From Lophius americanus (taxonomy: Eukaryota; Chordata; Actinopteri; Lophiiformes; Lophiidae), in contig JBBDHG010000127.1 of assembly GCA_037951165.1 (NCBI GenBank), positions 2,164,501 through 2,228,500 on the forward strand: a stretch of DNA of 64,000 bases, given 5' to 3'. The notes beneath the pieces are model-generated. The model was not told where the DNA came from, searched no databases, and saw only the letters and a list, made by a program, of their open reading frames with translations. This document shows, one piece after another, positions 27,461 to 38,944 of this stretch. Position 1 is the stretch's first letter. Each line of letters starts with the position of its first letter. Position numbers and translations under genes: made by a program.

Positions 27461-28596
27461 TAGACATTTCTTTTGTTTATTTTTGTTTTCTTGTTGTACA
27501 AAAAACGCTTCTTTACCAACGAAACTTCCTAACCTTTGGTCATATTTGATCCAAACATGAAGCATAGGAATCACCTCAAGAAGATCTAATTTCACATCTA
27601 ATTTGGGGAGATCAATCAGGGAGATTGCTGGTTCGACGCATGTATTGGGAGCTTTCGGGGACATAGCCTTGCTTTTCTGGGATGACAGTGAAGGCCTAGT
27701 GTGACAACATGGTCAAAACATGTAATCGCAAACTCCAAACTTGACCAAAAAAACAAAAACAAACCTATTGTTCCAGTTGTTAAACATTGGATGATCAATA
27801 ATTGCTTCTTTGTTTACTTTTCAAATACATTTATTCAAATCAAACATTGAATTCCATCAGATTAGATTCAATTACAATATATCTACTTCATGATAAGAAC
27901 AGGCTACACCTTAGTTAGACCAACCAGTAGAAGTCTGTGACGTTTATGCTCTATGAGAACTGTGGCCAGCGAGTGATTTGACATAAATTGAGTGACTGAC
28001 ATGAAGTCTTTCGAAAAGCCTTTCAAGCGAGTGATTCATACAAGCCTGACTCAGAAAAACCTCCATCTCTAGCGGTTAGCGTGGGTGTGGACATAATTTC
28101 ATAAAGTCTTTGCTTGAACCTAAAATGAGGAAATACTGATGTTGATATACTTAAAATCGATTCTTTATCACTTCTTGAATGTGAGCTAATTTAATAGATC
28201 AAAGATGAATTGAATTGTTTTGCCTTTCTTTTTTGTATTTTTACATTGTAATAATATAATGACTAGGCTGCAAAAAAAAAAAAAAAGAAAAACCCTAAGC
28301 ACTCCTTGAGGCAAAAATTGTGCTTCCTGCCGGAGATGGATGTCTGTCTTTCCCCTTTATCTATCAAAGAGGCTAATTAAATTTAATAAGTGAGTCGAGG
28401 GCAGTAGCATCCTGGATGATGAGTTCTAGAGACGATGAAGACATATTGTCTGGTAAGTGTTTTTGTTGAAAGAGGGAGATTTGATTGGGAGGAGCGGTGA
28501 GCACATATGGTCGGTATCAGGCAGGCTGCACAGATATATTCTGATCGCATCTTAACAGCTTTACACTGATATTGACTTGAAAAGAATAAATCAAAA

Positions 28597-28637
28597 GTGT
28601 GTGTGTGTGTGTGTTTGTGTATGTGTGTGTGTGTGTA
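28597..28637 (+). repeat. (GT)n microsatellite
   Basis: GT array with TT and AT interruptions. Confidence 0.93.
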
Positions 28638-29391
28638 TGCACGCAGGCATGTGTTGAGGTAGCAGCAGACTGCAGTGTCTTATCTACGTTAACGGAATTC
28701 CTCTGTGTCTCCGGAGGTGTTCAGGGAGCATAGGGCAACTTCAGCCTGATGTTGGGCATCTGTTCCCACATATTTTAAGCTTTTGTGTGATTTTAAGAGA
28801 GAGAAAAAGAGAGACAGACGGAAGAGTGCGAAAGTGTATGCATGTGGGTGCGCTGTGATCAGTGTGATAGGTGCGGTCGGTGGAGTGGAACGGCAAGGTG
28901 TAGTTGCAATAGAGGGCAAATGCCGACTTGTCATTGGTTTGTGTTAATGCTGACCTGGGGCGGTGGCTGCGCTCACCTCATTGACCGCAAGATGGCCGCC
29001 AGTCGAGTCTGCAGGTGGTGCAGAAGACACGTCTCTTTCCTCTTATTCTCTCGCTCTCTTCTCACTTTGTGCAGACTCTTTGTATATCTATCTCCCTCCA
29101 CCATCTATTATATGTTTCAGTCGGAATACCAAACAGCCCCTCATCCTTTTCTGCTACTCCCCCGTCTTCCCACATTCACATAGACCTGTCTTAGTACACA
29201 GCGCATATATATGTTTGCCTCTATTGAATGCTTGGCTTTCCATACTGCATTCTCAAAAGGGACATTACATGCATAATCTCCGCTATATTAAGCCTATATT
29301 TGGCCCCTGATGCATCGTTAGGACCGGAAGGAGATGTGTTAATTAGACTCACTTATAGCACCAGTTGGAAAAGAGCAGGACCCCTTCACAG

Positions 29392-29469
29392 ATGACCTGC
29401 TTCCCCTTGAAAAGAGCCATGGAGTTACCCATCAAAGTTTCACACGACAAACCCGTTGGGGATCTGGAG
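29392..29469 (+). other. possible 78-nt cassette exon (weak)
   Basis: Acceptor-like ccccttcacag is followed by 78 nt and the good donor GAG|gtaagc. The segment is a multiple of three and open in at least two frames. One frame starts with ATG (MTCFPLKRAMELP...). In the phase-1 frame that would match the exon at 42505, it reads DLLPLEKSHGV onward without a stop. The upstream pyrimidine tract is short, and I recognise no homology to known teneurin sequence, so it may be fortuitous. Confidence 0.2.
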
Positions 29470-30416
29470 GTAAGCTGAGGTAGTACCAGTGGACTTTTTT
29501 TTTCAGTAAGAAGCGGCAGTGGTGAATGAAATGGGAATTATTGACTGGAGCGGCATTATATGGAAATAGTGTCTCTGGTGTGCCACCATGGAGGCAGAGT
29601 GCTTATAGTACCCTGATTTATGACTGCTGTGGGAGGATTGAGTGCTTCATAAAGATTTGCCTGTGACTGAGATGAAGTAATCAGTAAAGTGATCTGACTT
29701 TGGTGGGCCACTGTTCCAACAGGCGTTAAAAGTCAGTTACAACGGCCACGACTTTTTCTGTCGGACAATACATGTGGAAGGAGTAGAGTCTTCTCTGGCC
29801 CTCAGTCAAGGTCATATGGATTACACATGATTGGGTTTCCTATACTCTCCTGTGGAGTTCTGCATGATGAATCATCACTTCATTCCAAATCGACACCAAT
29901 TAAGAGGGTTTTGTTTATCCCGCTGTGGGACATGCTATGGATGTTCACTTGGAACAAGTATTTTCACCCCCATTCCGGTTTAACAAGCAACACTGTGGAA
30001 TTTGCATGAATTAGTAAAATGTGTGTGTGCGTTGGTTGTATGTTTGTCTGTTTGTGTTTGTGTTTGTGTTTGTGTGCGCTTCCTTGTCTACTGTAGGGCT
30101 CATATTTGTTTAAGCCTGCGCACTCCAATTTTTATTTTCAGTCATATAGATGGGTGTTTGTGTGTGTGTGTATGTGCGTGGACATGTTTGCATGTGCATG
30201 TCCGCAGTCATGTCATTCAGTGTTTACTCCATAGCCTTGCTCTGTTTGTGCCAATAATTCATGTCTGCGAGGCATGCTATATGAAAAGTGAGGTTGTGGA
30301 GCCCAGTGCCCGAGCCAGTGAATTAATTTGCATTCATTTCACTGCCTGTCTCTCCTCAGAGCCCATTCTAATTACCAGCATCTCAGGTCTGCTACAACAC
30401 TGCACACACGCCTCTC

Positions 30417-30462
30417 TTGCTCTCGCTCTCTCTCTCTCGCTCTCTCTCTCTCTCTGTCTCTC
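30417..30462 (+). repeat. (CT)n microsatellite
   Basis: CT array with CG and GT interruptions. Confidence 0.93.
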
Positions 30463-32869
30463 AATGAAAAAATAGGTTTACTGTTGGTGCATTCTTGTAG
30501 CTGTGATTCTACTCTCTCCTTCGCTTGCCAAGAAGCTTCTCATGTTGGTTTGTTTGCTGTCAAGCCCAGGCACTTTCTCCTGTTTCAATGCCGGAGTCGG
30601 AGGAAAAGTAGTGTATGGATGTGTGCGAGGCTCCTCCATAATCTGTATGTGCTTGCTGTGATGTTTTGGGTTGGAGGCATATACGATGTGGGTTCACATT
30701 CATGTAGGAGAAAATCATGAGGCTTGTAAAAGTTCAATGCATGCACCAATCACTGTAATGGCCATCGTGGCATTTAACCTCATGAGTCTCAAACCCTCTA
30801 TCTGGTGCAGATTTTTCTCAAGGCGTATTTTACAAGGGGATCTTGCCACTACTGAGCATGTGCAGTAGCTTTGTCAGACGCAAATGTGCATACTTACATG
30901 CATGTTACATGCACCACACACACAAACACGCACAGACACACACACACACAAAACACCTGCACAGCTTGATGGCAACTGGCAATGACCATGCGCTGTGCAG
31001 CAAAGACAAGGTCAGGGATGATCAGAACACTACTGTGTGCTTAGGGGGAAAAAAAGCACTGCCAGTTAGCTTTCATCCACCTTTGGGCTCGAGCTGGCCC
31101 CCAAAACGCTGACAAAATGAATCAAAACATTTTGATGGATATTTCATGTCTGCGAAACTGGCTGATTGTTTACAAGTTTTACACTGCCTTTCTGATGGAT
31201 AATTTGAGTGAATTGAGTCCTTGCAGTGAAGTGTTTGAGTGATGATAAATTTCTCGCTGTCGAGCTGAGGAGCGCCACTCAGGAGGTTTCATCCCTTCTC
31301 CAGGCAATGGCAACTTTCAGAATCACCTGCAGCCTTAACATGATTATAGAACTATTCTCGAGTTGTTTTCGAAGACGTGGTACAAATATACAATTATTCA
31401 CATGTCAACGCATTTGTGTAGATCTATTTTCACCTAATACTCACACAGCTCTACGCTCATTCTTAGGTATTAAAAAGCCAGATAATGGATGTTTTCAAAT
31501 GATCTGGCTCCGTATGAAAATCGGCTGACTGATTTTGGAGCATTTGATTTTTTCATAAATGTTTTTTTCCATAACTTGACCACATGATTGTGTCACTTTA
31601 TTAAATGGTGTTCCCACCATTTATCACTGTGTCTGCAGAGATAAATCAATGGCTGCTTTAACTCATCAACATAATTATCAGTGTCTCTAAGTCCATCACT
31701 AAACTTTTAATCATCATTGTTAGCTCTCTTATATGCTAGCTTCCTTATCATTGTTATTTTCTCCCCGACATCACCATTACTATTATCAGCAAGATTATCT
31801 TCATCAACGTCATCGTCACCATGATCTTTAGCGATATTCCATGTTATCTTAGATTGGCTTTTGTTATTAGCGATATTACAAGCCTTCACAGCAACTTCAC
31901 CAGCAGCTAAGCAGTGAAAAGAGTCGTGTTGGAAACTCATAATGTTTGATGAGATAACGTGTTATCTCGGGTCATGACTACCATTAAGAAAAAGACATAT
32001 TATTACAAAGATTTGGTTGGTCAGATAGGGCAGGATCCCATCTGATTATCACAAAGAAGAAGAACAAAACCAGTGAGCTCTAATTTCAGTGGTCTGACCT
32101 TTTTCTGGGGTTAATTATTTATTTCATTGAAGCACAGCAGTGGAATAAACTTTGCTGCAATTTAATGCAAGTCAATTAATAAGGGAGATAGATGAAAAGC
32201 TATCCTCAGGGAAATTATTAAGCTTTTATATTTAGAGTGGGGTGGATCGTGGATCGGTTTTTGCCGGGCTTGGTCCGACAATAGTGTTAAATGTTCTCTA
32301 AAAATGATCAAATTGCTCAGCCAGCAGGCATGTTAGATATTGTTAAGGTCAGGCTCTATGGATTTTGTTCCCCTTTACTTTAATAAGTGAAATTAACTCT
32401 GCTCTTGAGCGCCTGGCACAATAAAGTTGACAGGGTGAGAAAAAGAAAAAAAGGGGCACGAACAAAACACAAAGAGTGGGGAAGAGTAAAACTGTGGCTC
32501 ATATTTTTATGATCAGGAACACACTAAATTAGATTGTCTCTTCTTATTAAGGAAGCTATTGATAGTGTGTTTGCACCTTCCACTCTTTATGGAATGTACA
32601 GAAATCATTGGGGTAGGCAAGAGGCATTAATCAAATTTTCTGCAGTATTATTCATATTTGTCAGGATTCCTGGTGGATACTATCCATTGCTGTTGAAAAG
32701 AACTGCATCACCCATGCCCAACTGAATATAATATACAGCAAAATATAGATGGTAAACACAAAAAAATACTGACACTCTCCTATAGTAGCTCAAAACGGTT
32801 ATATTAGATTGTGATTTAGTGAACTGAAGAACATGCTAATGGTTTTGATGAGAAAACCAGGGCTTCAAT

Positions 32870-33300
32870 GTCGTTCCCCGACTGCAAGGGAATATTCCTT
32901 TGTTGTAAAAGCAATCCCCCTGATTGAACTACTAGAGAGGGAAATATAAAAGGTTCCCCCAGGGAAAAAAGTACAAACTATTAGAGTAAAATATGATAAA
33001 TGCAAGATCTAAATAGTTAGATCTCCTCGAGTCAGTTCACATGCACCAAATTTGGACTAAACGGTTGAGAATTCATGCGCTGAAAACTTTTGGAGAGGAA
33101 ACTTCCCTTAAGTATCAGGAATATACAACCGGCCTTTCCCAAAATAAATCCAGTTCTTCATAACAAAAAGGTCTGTAGGGGTATAAAATTGAAATTGAAA
33201 TTGATCCATGAAATACTTTTTGGGTTATCATGCTAACACGAAGGATGTGTGGCAATGATGATTTAATTATATTCCTTACTTTTCGGGGATATAAATAACA
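32870..33300 (+). repeat. unnamed dispersed repeat, copy 4
   Basis: It runs from a 5' part (AAAGCAATCCCCCTGATTGA) through one unit (ACTATTAGAGTAAAATATGA, CATGCACCAAATTTGGACTA) to the 3' part (CAACCGGCCTTTCCCAAAAT, TTGATCCATGAAATACTTTT, CTTTTCGGGGATATAAATA). It is close to full length. Confidence 0.78.
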
Positions 33301-33908
33301 CTACTAGATCGATATCGGCTTGTTCAATCAAACTCAATTTAACATCATTTATATACCACCTTTCAAAAGCTTTTGAAGTGATAAATGAAATAAAAGATGA
33401 TAGGAAATGGTTTAGAGACTAATATTTTGAGCTGTTTTGAGTTAGAAAAAGATGGATGATTAAGTAAAGAATTAGAAAGAAAAAAATGATAAAGAATACA
33501 TTTTTTTCGTAATCTTTACGTTTTACGTTGAGTATGTTGTTATGAATCTCTTTACCTCTGGCATTCTGCAGTCTCCTTTTACTTCCAAGGTTTGACCATT
33601 TTTCAAGGAGTAACCTTTTTACCTATCATGTTCCTGGTTTTGACTGAACACACTTTGGTGAATGCTGATTTCACTTTGTAGGACAACAGTTGAACTAGAT
33701 CTTCACAGAATTCTAAGATGATATTTTTGCAAAATGCAACACATTTGTGGCTGCTTCAGGGGTAATTTAGCGTTTTTGGACATTAAATCTTGGCAGGAAA
33801 TTTCCAAAACGATTAATTAACACAAAGGTTATCCAGAGCCAGATGATTGGCAGAAGATATATGGATATTAAGACCATGTGATATGACTACATCCAGAGTG
33901 TATCCATG

Positions 33909-33958
33909 AAAATTCCCATTCAGATCTCTCTGCAATAAGAGATCTGAATGGGAATTTT
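33909..33958. repeat. perfect inverted repeat, 21-bp arms, 8-nt loop
   Basis: The left arm 33909-33929 (starting AAAATTCCCATTC) is the exact reverse complement of 33938-33958 (ending GGGAATTTT). The loop is CTGCAATA. There is no mismatch in 21 pairs. It is not part of any element I recognise. Confidence 0.95.
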
Positions 33959-34512
33959 AAAAAGTAGCATTATTCCCTTCAGTGTCTCCCTGTAGATTGC
34001 AAGTGGCCTCTCCACCCCGCGTTTATTCTCTGGATTTTGTAACTGGGATGTAATGATTCATAGATTTTGGACCAAGTTTCTCTTTATTAGAACTATAACC
34101 AGGTTATATATATTTGGCCTCATTACGGTTTTGTTGGGAGTAGTGTGTTGAGCTGATCCTTTCATTTGCTCTATAATAAGCTATTCCTTTGTGGGATGTG
34201 TGAGATACTGTAGACAAATCTAAGTGTGGTGATAACAGGACAGTATACTCTTTATAAGATAAATGGCGGTGGCGGCTTTGTGTGTGGGTAGCTGTGGCTG
34301 GTGGGTATGGATGAACGCATTTCTGTTTTGCAGGTGTTCAAAGAGAAGCGACATATTGACTTGTGGGGGAAACGATGCAAAGCAACTTCTTTCAGCTCTT
34401 CCTATTTTTTAGGGGTCTGCATATTGATTTGGCATAGGTGTTTACATTGGATGCTGTTCCTGACACAACCCTCCCTTTTATCCGGGCCTAAGGCACTATA
34501 TGTGGCCACTAG

Positions 34513-34695
34513 ATGTTTGATTATAAGATCTCTCTCCTCACTCACCAGTGCATCCATGGCAATGCAGCCCCCTACCTAAAAGAACTACTCACCCCACTGT
34601 CCTCAACACCATCCCTCCTTTCTACCCACTCATACCGCCTCCTCCTTCCCCGGACAAAGCTCAGCACCATGGGTGATCGGGTTTTTTATTGTTAG
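34513..34695 (+). mobile_element. L2/Rex1-like LINE fragment, C-terminal coding part
   Basis: The + frame reads LLTHQCIHGNAAPYLKELL, later THSYRLLLPRTKLSTMGDR. This pattern (short helix, APxYLxxLL, then a basic PRTxLxTxGDR block) is the end of the L2-clade LINE protein. It breaks off after GDRVF a few dozen bases before the Rex3 insertion. Confidence 0.65.
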
Positions 34696-34730
34696 TATAT
34701 TTCCGAAGTAGTACTCTACTATAAACAAAT

Positions 34731-34744
34731 AGTTTTACCTCGTT
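34731..34744. repeat. Rex3 target-site duplication, left copy
   Basis: AGTTTTACCTCGTT lies directly beside the 3' end of the Rex3 copy and is repeated exactly at 36685-36698. With two mismatches the similarity extends to about 20 bases. This defines the ends of the insertion. Confidence 0.85.
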
Positions 34745-36684
34745 TTGTTTCGTTATCCTCCGCTTATCCGGGTCCGGGTTGCGGGTGCAGCAGCCAGCTG
34801 AGAGATGTAATCTCTCGAACGTGTCATGGGTCTGCCCCGGGGTCTCCTCCAAGATTGAAATGCCTGAAATACCTCCCCAGGGACGCGTCCGGGGGGCATC
34901 CTGACTAGATGACAAGATGACTAGATGACTCCTGACAAGCACTTTGAGATTTGATCCAAATGTAAATTGCGTTATAAATTAAATGTATTATTTTTATTAT
35001 TATTAGATGTCCGAACCACCTCAACTGACTCCTCTCGATGCGGAGGAACAGCGACTCAACTTTGAGCCTCTCCCAAATGTCTGAGCTCCTCACCCTATCT
35101 GTAAGGCTGACCCCAGCCACCTGCGGAGAAAACTAATTTCAGCCGCTCGTATCCGCGATCTCATTCTTTCGGTCCTGACCCACAGTTCATGGCCATAGGT
35201 GAGGGTCGGAACGTAGATGGACCAGTAAATTGAGAGCTTTGCCTTGCGGCTCAGTTCTCTCTTCCCCACAATGGATCGATATAGCGTCCGCATCATTGCA
35301 GATGCTGCTCCGATCCATCTGTCCATCACCCGCTCCCTTTTTCCCTCACTCGTGAACAAGACCCCGAGATACTTGAACTCCTCCTTTTGGGGCAAAAACT
35401 CCTCCCCGACCGAGTGAGCACTCTACCTATTTCCGGCTGAGAACCATGGCCTCAGACCTAGAGGTGCTGATTCTCATCCCGGACGCTTTAAACTCGGCTG
35501 CAAATCATCCTAGTGCGAGCTGGAGGTCAGTGTTTGAATGTGCCAATAGGACCACATCATCCGCAAAAAGCAGGAGACAGGAGAACCCGAGACCCTCCGC
35601 CCCTTGGCTGCGCCTTGAAATTCTGTCCATAAAAATTAAGAACAAAATCGGTGACAAAGGGCAGCCTTGGCGGAGTCCAACCGCAACTGGAAAAAAACAA
35701 ATCTGACTTACTGCTGGCAATGAGAACCAGACTCTGACTCCAACAGTACAGACATTGGACGGCCCATAGTAGTGGGCCATCCACTCCATACTCCATACCC
35801 AAAGGATGCGCCGAGGGGCACGGTCGTAAGCCTTCTCCAGATCCACAAAGCACATATGGACCGGTTGGGCAAACTCCCATGTCCCCTCCAGCACCCTCGA
35901 GAGGGTATAGAGCTGGTCCAGTGTTCCACAACCAGGACGAAACCGCATTGTTCCTCTTGAATCCGAGGTTCGACTATCGACCGGACTCTCCTCTCCAGTA
36001 CCCTGGCGTAGACCTTCCCAGGGAGCCTGAGGATTGTGATCCCCCGATAATTGGGACACATCCTCTGGTCCCCCTTCTTGAAAAGGGGAACCACCACCCC
36101 AATGTGCCACTGCAGAGATACTTCGGTCGATGTCCACGCAATGTTGCAGAGGCGTGTCAGCCATGACAGCCCTACACTATCCAGAGCTTTCACATACTCA
36201 GGGCGGATCGCATCCGCCCCCGGGGCGCTGCCACCATGGAGTTGTTTAACAGCCGCAGCAACCTCAGCCCCAGTGATGAGCGGACCCACCACCAAGTCAA
36301 GTCAAGTGTGACGTACCATCTTTGAACATGGTGTTCGTTATGGAGAAACTGTGAGTAGCACAGAAGTCCAATAACTGAACAGCAATAGGGTTCAGGTCAG
36401 GCCGGCCGTTCCTCCCAATCAAGCCACTCCAGTTCTCGTTGTCATTGCCCAGGTGTGCGTTGAAGTCTCCCAGTAGGACAATGGAGTCCCCAGATGGGGC
36501 GCTTTCCAGCACCCGTTCCAAGGACTCGAGAAAGGGTGGGTACTCTGAACTGCTTTTTGGCGCTTAAGCGCACACAACAGTCAATACATGGGCAGAGAGC
36601 TGGGGAGCTATAAGTACGCCTACACCAGCCCTCCGCCTCTCGCCTGAAGCAACTCCAGCATAGTAAAGGGTCCAGCCCCTGTCG
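34745..36684 (-). mobile_element. Rex3 (RTE-clade) non-LTR retrotransposon, truncated and rearranged
   Basis: On the minus strand the order is an endonuclease remnant (36297-36521, LLGDFNAHLGNDNENW and LLDFCATHSFSITNTMF), reverse transcriptase (about 35505-36295, with VDLEKAYDRAPR, GLRQGCPLSPILF and FADDVVLLA) and a C-terminal domain (35090-35395, LTYGHELWV and SFLRRWLGS). The 3' end reads CCGGATAAGCGGAGGATAACG. The bases CGGTGACAAAGGGCAGCC near 35650 correspond to the conserved site used to recognise Rex3 in fishes. The RT frame shifts near 35940, so the copy cannot encode an active protein. The endonuclease part abuts the start of the RT part at about 36296, where roughly a kilobase is missing in comparison with full Rex3. 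The 5' end is truncated. Identical 14-bp target duplications flank the copy. Confidence 0.93.
34913..35005 (+). mobile_element. L2-type LINE 3' tail nested in Rex3
   Basis: The Rex3 sequence is interrupted between GGGGGGCATCCTGACTAGATG and GATGTCCGAACC by about 93 bases. These contain AAGCACTTTGAGATTTGA, then AAATGTAAATTGCGTTATAAA and an ATT-rich end. This is the typical 3' tail of fish L2-like LINEs or their SINE partners. TGACTAGATGA occurs twice at the left junction (34902-34912 and 34918-34928), a possible target duplication. This insertion must be younger than the Rex3 copy. Confidence 0.7.
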
Positions 36685-36698
36685 AGTTTTACCTCGTT
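36685..36698. repeat. Rex3 target-site duplication, right copy
   Basis: An exact 14-base repeat of 34731-34744, at the truncated 5' end of the Rex3 copy. It shows that the element, including its internal deletion, sits between one pair of duplicated target bases. Confidence 0.85.
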
Positions 36699-36699
36699 C

Positions 36700-38364
36700 T
36701 GTCTTTAAATCTGAATCCTCATATTATTACGCTTAGTTTTTTGGCAATTATTACCCTGTTACACAATTTCAGCAAAATATTGCCCAGATATACCCATGTT
36801 ATTACCTAGATATTACTTTACTCTCATGGATAGCAGCAGAAAGGGTCTTAAAAACTACTGAAAACCATAAATAAATGCAGATTTTTTTAAAGAGTGTTCC
36901 ACATATTTGAATGTGTCAGGGATGTGTGTCATGTAAAACGCAAAGGTGTCTTTTTTTTTTTAATTATTCCATTTTTCTTTCAGTAAACTTTCACATGAAG
37001 AAGTCAGACTTACATAACACAGAATATATGAGAATATCCTTCATTCTTTTAAATAGTAGAATAATGGTTAGATAACCTTCATTGAAAAGAAAAAAAATAC
37101 AATAAATCAAAAATATTTCCGACCTCTGTCCCCTCTTTCTTCTGTCCCTATTTTTCATGCAGGGTAACTTATTTAAAAAGATAACTTAAAATGCAAACTG
37201 TTCTTTAGATATTTTGGGAAAATATTTTCACTAAAGCGCCCTACTTTTTTGTCCCAAGTTACTTAGACTGGGGAGACCATGCATTATTAGCACAGAACAT
37301 CTGGCAGGCATATCCAGACTGAAAGCATGATGAGCCTTCACTCAAACTACATTGTGATGAGAGTTAGGATGCCTTCCTCATCAGTTTGACTGAGCTTTAA
37401 ATGCTTAATTTGTTACAAATTTTCAACGTGTTACGTACGGTCGGTTCAACAACCAGAGTCACGCCACAGTCACTACCCATCCAAATACCTGATACTTGGT
37501 ACATTTCCCTTTCCTCACTCCTCTGCTAGCTTCAACATGCGTTTATCCACATGTGATGCTCATGTTTCCAGAAGCAGATGATTACAGGAACATATCAAAT
37601 AAGAGATTTTCTAAGAGAGTCTTTCTGGAGGGCCCAGAGGAACACCAGGCCAGAGGATGTTCAACACTGTCATGACTGTCATCTGGATCTGTAATTGTCC
37701 CTACGGTGGCCTCAACCCTACGGAGTTGATTTGATGTTTTTGAACTACTGGTTAGCCTGCCAAAAATTGCACAGGCGCTGTCCTACATTGCCAGGCCTAT
37801 TTAGGTTACATCTACTATTTAACACATCACAGTTTGAATGTTTGAAGTGACTGTGTGAGAGAGAAATAACAACTTAGACTGCCTCTCTGCCATTTGAGCA
37901 TTAGTGTGAGAAGAGAGGAATTGAGACTTTTTGTGGATCTTTGGGAGAGGAGACCCAAAGCCGCCTCCGCTAAGCCTTCTAAAGCACCATCTGGCAGCCG
38001 GGGCCTCTGTGTCACCCAAACCCTCCAAAATTACATTCTCCCCTCGCCATCTACCCTTCTCCTCCATCTACCCTGTAACGGTTCACTATTTCATTATTAA
38101 CTTTCCAGTAAGCAAAGAAGTAGTAGGTGAAGTTGCGTTTACCCAGTGTTGTAAATGAATAATGAATAAGAAGTATTTTAGACTGTGGAAGCAGAAATGA
38201 TTTAGCTTAATTACGTTTGATTTAAAAGTATTTATCTTCTCATTTTGGATGGAGATGAGGCCTCAGTGATTTCTAACTTCATCATCTTCATCAACGTAAT
38301 CATGTCCATGAATCCTAACATAATCCTTTTTTACTCACGTTACATGCAATTATTAGTTGTTTGC
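36700..38364. other. intronic DNA, nothing recognised
   Basis: No element or exon is identifiable. The open frames near 37820-38160 overlap on both strands and have no domain features. Confidence 0.55.
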
Positions 38365-38940
38365 TGTCGTCCCCGACATATATCCCTGAAAAGTACCCAA
38401 TCCCCATTGTTGTACAAACAATACCCTGATTGAACTTAAATTTGTTGATATGACAGCTTAAACAAAAAGATAAGCTCCCTCTAGTGAGTCAAGTATGAAC
38501 TATTAGTATAAAATATAATAATTACCAGACAGAGCTCCCCAAGCACATTCACATGCACCAAATTTGGACTAAACCTGATCAACGGTTGATAAATTGAAAA
38601 GCAGTGTTTTCTGTAAAAACCTCTAATATGAACTATTAGAGTAGAATATGATAAATACAAGATAAAGCTCCACGAGTCGATTCATATGTACTAAATTTGG
38701 ACTAAACAGGATCAATGGCTGAAAAATTATTCCCCACAAAAGATTTGGAGATAAAGCTCCCTCTACTGTTGGAAAAATACAACCGACCTTTCCCAAAATC
38801 ACTCCAGTTCTTCTTCGCACTAATGATTATGTGTGTATTAGATTTGGAAATAATCCGAGAAATCATTTTTTAATTAATGCATTAACACAAAGGATTTTCT
38901 CAGACTTTTCAGGTAGATTGTGATTGAAGGATATCTGCCA
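38365..38940 (+). repeat. unnamed dispersed repeat, copy 5, with tandem unit
   Basis: It contains two successive units. The first has ATGAACTATTAGTATAAAAT and CATGCACCAAATTTGGACTA near 38490-38580. The second has ATGAACTATTAGAGTAGAAT and TGTACTAAATTTGGACTAAA near 38625-38705. The usual 3' part follows (CAACCGACCTTTCCCAAAAT, ATTAACACAAAGGATTTTCT). Confidence 0.78.
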
Positions 38941-38944
38941 TGAG

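Larger units (their letters stand above)
27470..32865. other. intronic DNA, mostly featureless
   Basis: Apart from two microsatellites and the weak exon candidate at 29392, I see nothing specific. The 157-codon frame at 30002-30475 is long only because GT- and CT-rich DNA lacks stops. Confidence 0.55.

Noticed and set aside
30002..30475. 157-codon open frame on the + strand
   Set aside because: Long only because it crosses GT- and CT-rich DNA that lacks stops; Val/Cys and Ser/Leu repeats with no domain.
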